Positions 58,497 through 64,000 of a DNA stretch of 64,000 nucleotides are shown here, piece by piece (within the stretch, counting starts at the first letter, position 1; each line of letters opens with the position of its first letter). Origin of the DNA: Mucor racemosus (lineage: Eukaryota > Mucoromycota > Mucoromycetes > Mucorales > Mucoraceae); the NCBI GenBank assembly GCA_027405735.1, contig JAPEHQ010000009.1, positions 1,116,001 to 1,180,000 of the forward strand, in the 5' to 3' direction. The position numbers and the translations under genes are program-made. The notes beneath the pieces are model-generated. The model was not told the origin of the DNA. It saw nothing but the letters and a program-made list of their open reading frames with translations, and searched no databases.

Positions 58497-58858
58497 CGGT
58501 TATCAGCTGTTTGTTATCTGATTTTTGGTACACCCTTGACCCGGGTTTAAGAGTCGAAATGATTTGAACGAACAGTTGGTATCTATTGAGCTATCAGCTA
58601 TTGGCTATCTGATTTTGGCACACCCTTGGCTAGGGTTTAAGAGTCGAAATGATTTGAGCTAAAAGTTGGTAGCTACTGAGCTATCAGCTATTGGCTATCT
58701 GATTTTTGGCACACCTTTGACCAGGGTTTAAGAGTCGAAATGATTTGAGCTAAAAGTTGGTGGCTATTGAGCTATCAGCTGTTTGTTGTTTGATTTTTGG
58801 CACACCCTTGGCCAGGGTTTAAGAGCCAAAATAATTGGAATTAATGGCTGATGCCTCA
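58497..58858 (+). repeat. 90-bp tandem repeat, four copies
   Basis: Four units of about 90 bp start near 58497, 58589, 58679 and 58770. Each contains AGGGTTTAAGAGTCGAAATG and a GAGCTATCAGCTATTGGCTA-type segment. A fifth, isolated and diverged unit lies at about 60724-60790. The end units are more diverged than the middle ones, as usual for arrays evolving by unequal exchange. Confidence 0.85.
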
Positions 58859-59039
58859 ATTCTGCTATTGCACCTCTCTTTTCTTTAGCGTCTGTTCTCT
58901 TTTTTGCAAGGTCTGATCTCTGATTTTTCTGGTATGTTTCTAAACCGTAATATATTCTACTTTCTTTTAATCTAATCCTTTTTTTTTAGATATATTCAGT
59001 ACTCGTTTTTTTTGCAATATCTACCTCTCTTCTCAAAGA

Positions 59040-60530
59040 TCCGGCACCTTTTTCAGCATATCTGGTCTCATTTCTGGAACATTTGTTATCGTTACTGAAC
59101 AATTTGGTCTATCATATGCAAATCTGGTCTCTTTCTGTAATATATGGTCATCCTCTTTCAATACCTGGTAACTTTATGTTAACATTGGCTTTTTATTTAG
59201 GTTTTACTTGTCTTACATGATCCTTGATTCTCCATTTGCATTGCCCTAATTCTTTTTAATTGCGTGGTGTTTTTTTGTGTATGTCTTGTCTCGGTTCTTC
59301 ACTATAACTGGTAGTATTCTGGATATCGTATGTTATTTAAGCAATATCTGGTTTCGGTTAATTTACTTCTGGTCTCAACGCAGGTTTATATGGTCTTATT
59401 TTTTGCTCCTCAGATCTCCATTCATGTACTTTCAGTCTCAATCTATCAATGTTTGGTCCTTCTTCAAGTATTTCTGGTTTTACTCCATGTTTATCTGGTC
59501 TCATAACATGCTCTCCTAGTCTCATCTCATGCTCGTCTGGTCTCAGTACATGCTCTTCTGGTTTCAACTCGTGCTTATCTGATTTGAACGCATGCTTATT
59601 TGGTTTCCATTTAATACTTATATGGTTTCAATTCATAGTTATCTGGTTTAGGTTTATGCACATCTGGTTTTCTTTCATGCGCTCCTCATTTGAATTAATG
59701 CGCATCTTGTATCGTATCATCAGCATCTCGTCTTTCTGGTTTCATCTGGTCTCATTACATGCTTACCTTGTTTCAATGCATGCACATCTGGTATTGTTTT
59801 TTAACATCTGGTTTTCATTTATGCACTGTTGGTCTCAATTTATGTTTATATGATATACTGTAGGTTTATCAATATCTGGTTTTTATTTATGCACTTCTGG
59901 TCTCACTTAATGCACATTTGTTCTGCCTTTGTCAACATATAGTCTTTATTTTCATGCACATCTGGTCTGTATTCATGCACTTCTGGGCCCATTTTATCAG
60001 TATATCATCTCATTTTATTCTTATCTCGTCTTTAGTTTTGCTCATCTGGCCTCCATTCATGTTTATCTGTTCTCCATTATTTATGCTCGTCTCAACCCCA
60101 TTAATTTTTCTCTGGTATCAAGTGGTTTACATCTGGTCTATTTTAATCCTTGCTCATCTGATTTTTATTTATTCACAATTAATCTTGGTTCATTCAAGTC
60201 TGTTCTCAATTTATTTTTACCTGGATTCAATTAATTCTGGTTTGGTCTCCATCCATTTGTATATGGTCTCAATTTATACTCATCTGTTTTCAAGTTATCC
60301 TGATGTGGTCAAAATTCATGTTTATCGGGTCTTAATTTATCTTTAACTGGTCTCAATCTATGCTCTTTTGGTATAAAGGTATGCTCTTTTATGTTCATCA
60401 GTTTTTCAATTAATGCTCATCTGGTCTTACTTCATATTTATCTAGTCTCAATTCATCCCCATCGGGTCTCAATTCGTGTGCTTCTTGCCTCATCTCTTTA
60501 ACTTGTGGTTTCAATTTATGAAAAAGGTAT
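59040..60530 (+). repeat. Degenerate 21-bp minisatellite, about 1.5 kb
   Basis: The stretch is made of diverged units built on TCTGGTCTCAATTCATG plus a CTCA-like end, period 21 bp, most regular at about 59520-59700. Since 21 is a multiple of three, every frame repeats as heptapeptides, which explains the open frames on both strands (minus: LRPDEHE-like units; plus: CSSGLIS-like units). Stops interrupt all frames, so I do not call a gene. Confidence 0.85.
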
Positions 60531-61947
60531 ATTATAGAAAACTTAAAAAGTATCGTCAACGTCTGATCTTAATTTGGTATCTTTTTTATAATTTTGAAGG
60601 CTTCTATTGATATAACATCTCCAATCTAATGTCTCTGGTCTTGTCTCTCTGGTCGTATCATCTCTCTGGTCGTGTTTTCCTTGTTTTTATTTTATCCCAT
60701 CTAGAAGTTAAAGCATCTTTTCGTTATCTGATTTTTGATACACCTTACGTAGGTTTAAGAATCAAAATGATTTGATCGAAAAAAAGCGATAACTTTTACC
60801 ACCTTTATTGGGATAGTATCTGCTTTGGTGCTATCTTAGTAAATTCGGTTATTATACTCAGTTGTTTGTTTTTGTACAATCGGTAATCCTGAGTCAATTT
60901 AACCTGGTTGCTCTCCATTCATGGACTTGCGACCTCTCCCCCTTTTAGGGTCTTATAGTCTTCTTTCACGGTAACCGGCTGGAAACTATAGCCCTTTCTG
61001 GCAATCGGAGTCGTATTGATTTCATAGCATCTGCTTGATTTCAGTATCACTTTATAGTATGGTGGTATACAAACTATAAAGTTAAATGGCAACATGTAGA
61101 TAGACCTCCTCGTGGTGTTGCTGGAAACGTTATTTTGAACGGCTAATTATCTACTCCATTAAACCAATTATATCAAAAGTTACTTTTCCTCCATCTTAGA
61201 GCATTTCATCGATCCATAATTTTTTACTTGATTTGTTTTTTCTTGGATTCTTTATATTGCATAATACAAATTACAAGATTGAAATTAATTGTTTTATCCA
61301 TCTATTTATTATTTCTTATTTTTTGTTCTGATACAAAAAAGTATTGAATAATACAACTAAGCACTTATAAACCATTGACAGTATTAAAAAAAAAACGTAG
61401 ACTGCACAGAATATATATGTATTGATGTATTTTCTATAAACCCACCACGCAGTTTCAAAAAAACTACGCAAATTTGTTTGATTGTTATATATATACAAGA
61501 AAATTATTTACCGACAGTATACGTCGTATACTGTATATATATATATATATATATTCGAGAGCCCTTTGCTTTTACGCCAGGAAATTATATCAAGTTAGAA
61601 GCTAAAACATGTACTAAATTATTTATTAAAAATGAAGAAAAACTGCTATCAAATGAAAGAGCACATTAAAACTAAAGAACTTTATTATAAGATCAAAGCA
61701 TCTTCTTTTATATTCACATTCTCTAATTATATGGCTAGTCTAAAATGAGCCTATTTAAATACATATGTGCCTCCAATCAATTCTAGGTGACACACACCAG
61801 TTCCACATTCCTCAATACGTACAGTATAAACTGAGCTTTATACCATAATACACAGCAATGTAGAACGTATCATATCAATCTTTGTTGTAATATTAACCAA
61901 GGAATGTACACAGACTTGTGGACGCAACAATCTAGTTTTAACTTTGC
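60531..61947. other. Non-coding AT-rich region with short palindromes
   Basis: It includes one diverged 90-bp unit (about 60724-60790) and a palindrome at 61514-61534 (ACAGTATACG / CGTATACTGT) followed by a TA microsatellite. No gene is supported; short frames at 61316-61669 run through low-complexity sequence. Confidence 0.5.
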
Positions 61948-62480
61948 CGTATATTTTTAGGTGTGATAAATAACACTTAAAAAATAATACACTTAAAAGA
62001 AAATTAGTAATGAATCAGTTCTTCAACTGTCTAATAAAAACAGGATATCGTTTATTTAGATATACAGTAAAAGTATGGCCTATTATATTGATTTGAGATT
62101 GAGATTCGGAGATGTAATTTAAAACACTATTGAGCCATTAGATCTGTTTGATATTATCGATGGATTGAAATGGATCAATTATAATTTAACCGTGCTTGCA
62201 AAGCTTGTGAGTTGTCTTGTTTCAATGCTGCGCTAAATGTGCTTGGATGTTGATTTGATAGCTACTTAATTGATTAACTGCTGGGATAAAATAAGATGGT
62301 GTCATAATTGAGGTCCAAGCTTTTTTGGTAATTATTGAATTAAACTTGGTACGCTAGGAGTTTTTCATATCCGATGATATCAAGACTTTGCACTTCAATA
62401 CATGTCGTAGTCAATAGATTTTAAGATGTATTAATACTGTAGAAGTCGATAACGTATGATACTATCTAGGTGGCATACAA
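61948..62480 (+). repeat. Repeat family E, copy 3
   Basis: It matches copy 2 (53335-53880) along its length. It begins GTATATTTTTAGGTGTGATA and ends near GATACTATCTAGGTGG. Orientation is the same as copies 1 and 2. Confidence 0.85.
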
Positions 62481-63479
62481 AACACATGGACACAACAAAA
62501 GAAACTGCACACTAGCAAAACAAAAAGCCTGTATGTGGAGGATTAAAAATTCTGTCCGTGTGAATAATGACATTAATCCCATGATAGTAGAATTGCCCAT
62601 AAGCATATCTTTATCCCTATTTGTGCATCATAATAAAATCTGACTATAAGCATAATGAGCTGATCGTATGGGCACAAATTGGTTTATACATGAGCATTGT
62701 GCCGTTCTCAAAATTTCATTGCATTTTTTACTAGAATATGGTTTTAAATTATATTTGCTTTCATTAATATATATTACAGATAATACAATCCAATAAATTT
62801 TTGTTGTAGAGCAATAAATACAACTGCCAATATATTCACAATTATTATTATCATTTGTAAATGTGTTTATAGCTATAATTTTTGTAGCAATAATGGTTTT
62901 TTTTGCTCGAGCATAAACTTAAATAACACTTTCTGTTTAAATTTATATGCAAACCAAACCTAAGGTTATACATGTTACTTTATCACATATAAAATTTAAA
63001 CAAATTAACGATTTTTAAACTTACTATCTTAAATTACGATTGTCAGCTGTAAGATTTGTTTCCAAGCATAGCTACGATCAAAACTATGGCTATTATTAGC
63101 CAAGACATCAGACTATTCTTTTTTTGTGTTTCTATATCGTTTGAAATTGTATCACTTTTCTGGAACATTTTGTGGGTCTGCAGTAGCCAGTTCTAGCTTT
63201 GCATTGATCAGATATAAATATGATTGCCTTCGATTTGATCTTGTAATCACAAAATACGTCCAATAATACGGTAGTAAATAATGATATTTGACCTTAGAAT
63301 GCGGTTAAATGAAACTTTAAGTCTTTAATATAGACTGTTACCTATATTAAAAGCATTAGTCTCTTGTGTTAGCATGCTTATTTAGATAAAAGAAAAGGAT
63401 ATCGGCTTGATAATAGTATGATATACCTTATCAAACAGTGAATATATTCTCAGAATAATATGAAAACAAAAAGAGAGAA
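62481..63479. other. Non-coding spacer between E copy 3 and F copy 4
   Basis: AT-rich sequence with no gene and no clear partner inside the window. It occupies the place of 14331-14859 in the first mosaic block but is not similar by eye. Confidence 0.45.
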
Positions 63480-64000
63480 ACAACACAGGTAGAAAAGGAT
63501 TTTCAAGGCTTTACATTATTTAGTGCAATTAAAACCCTGCTAAATTGCACATTTCAGCCAATGTCAAAAGCAGTATTACGGCGTATGAACCATAAACTAA
63601 ACAACATAGGCAATATCTGTTATCATAAAAACATACATTATTCTACCAGAAAAATTGCCTGTCATATTATACATTTATTAAAAAATTGCAAAAGCGAGCC
63701 CGTAGAGCGACGCCGTAATTGAGTATAACAAAGTTGAACGACTAAGTCTCTTATACTATTATGGTATATCTAAGTTTTAAATAAAAAGGTGTTTTTTTTT
63801 TTTACTTTTCTTATATTTAACCACGTACGGTCTGAAAATTCAGTTTTTGTAGCGGACATTTTCGGGGCTCATTTTATCCTTACTAACACTCATGGTTTTG
63901 ATCAAAAAATAGAAAAATTAAATTTTGATACCAAAATCAACGTTTAAATATACTACATTGTGAGAGAAAATTGTAGCTATAGATAATACACATTTTATAA
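63480..64000 (-). repeat. Repeat family F, copy 4, cut by the window end
   Basis: The reverse complement matches 56470-57230 in part and F copies 2 and 3 (TTAACCACGTACGGTCTGAA at about 63817). The E then F order repeats that of 14004-15590. A dynein fragment would be expected just beyond the window. Confidence 0.85.

Noticed and set aside
59358..59567. Heptad-repeat frame on the minus strand as a protein gene
   Set aside because: It has no start or promoter context and stops interrupt the same frame in adjoining units; a 21-bp repeat gives this by default.
59040..60530. CRISPR-like regular repeats
   Set aside because: Units are contiguous and diverged, with no constant repeat and unique spacer alternation; the host is a eukaryote.

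Overview
The window reads as nuclear DNA of an early-diverging fungus, most likely a mucoralean (Mucoromycota). It is very AT-rich. Genes are split by short introns (about 48-80 bp) with GTAAG-like donors. The gene set (prenylated G-gamma, Serinc/Tms1, Erg26, DUF218 protein, a very long Sel1-repeat protein, a Fanzor-type protein) fits that group. This assignment is inference from style and gene content; no rRNA or other marker is present.

Layout. 1-3.6 kb is repeats (copy A of a dispersed repeat called R1 here, and a diverged LTR fragment). 3.66-4.98 kb is eIF5 (-). 6.39-11.26 kb is a 1,583-residue Sel1-repeat protein with a myristoylation-type start, followed at 11.41-12.72 kb by a PPxY-bearing single-pass membrane protein. 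12.8-22.1 kb is an accessory block: R1 copies B and C, a mosaic of families E, F, X and G with dynein intermediate chain gene fragments, a solo LTR with target-site duplication, and a 901-bp TA-flanked inverted-repeat element, the last two nested in R1 copy C. 22.2-31.7 kb is a compact gene island: secreted GDSL lipase, U2B''-type snRNP protein, Erg26, RPB3 (-) and the decapping factor Dcp1. 33.6-35.0 kb is a LONRF-type RING/LON protein (-). 35.6-39.25 kb is a multi-exon Fanzor (eukaryotic TnpB/OrfB homologue, -) with RuvC-like and zinc-ribbon motifs and a relocated RuvC-II glutamate. 39.93-40.07 kb is a 148-bp MITE. 41-47 kb holds a DUF218 protein, Serinc/Tms1, a short unknown ORF, G-protein gamma and a PH-domain protein. 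From 49 kb to the end I find no intact gene: R1 copy D, rearranged E/F/X/G mosaics with more dynein fragments, a 90-bp tandem array, a degenerate 21-bp minisatellite of about 1.5 kb, and further mosaics.

Most host genes are housekeeping (translation initiation, splicing, transcription, mRNA decapping, sterol synthesis, membrane and signalling proteins) and form no evident pathway cluster. The strongest candidate for an unusual system is the Fanzor locus. Its coding exons look largely intact, one in-frame stop can be removed by a 48-bp intron, and it is followed by about 620 bp of non-coding DNA where a guide RNA could lie. The second theme is nested transposition and amplification of a host dynein gene fragment. 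Splice sites and reading frames were derived by hand from the sequence; no database search was possible.
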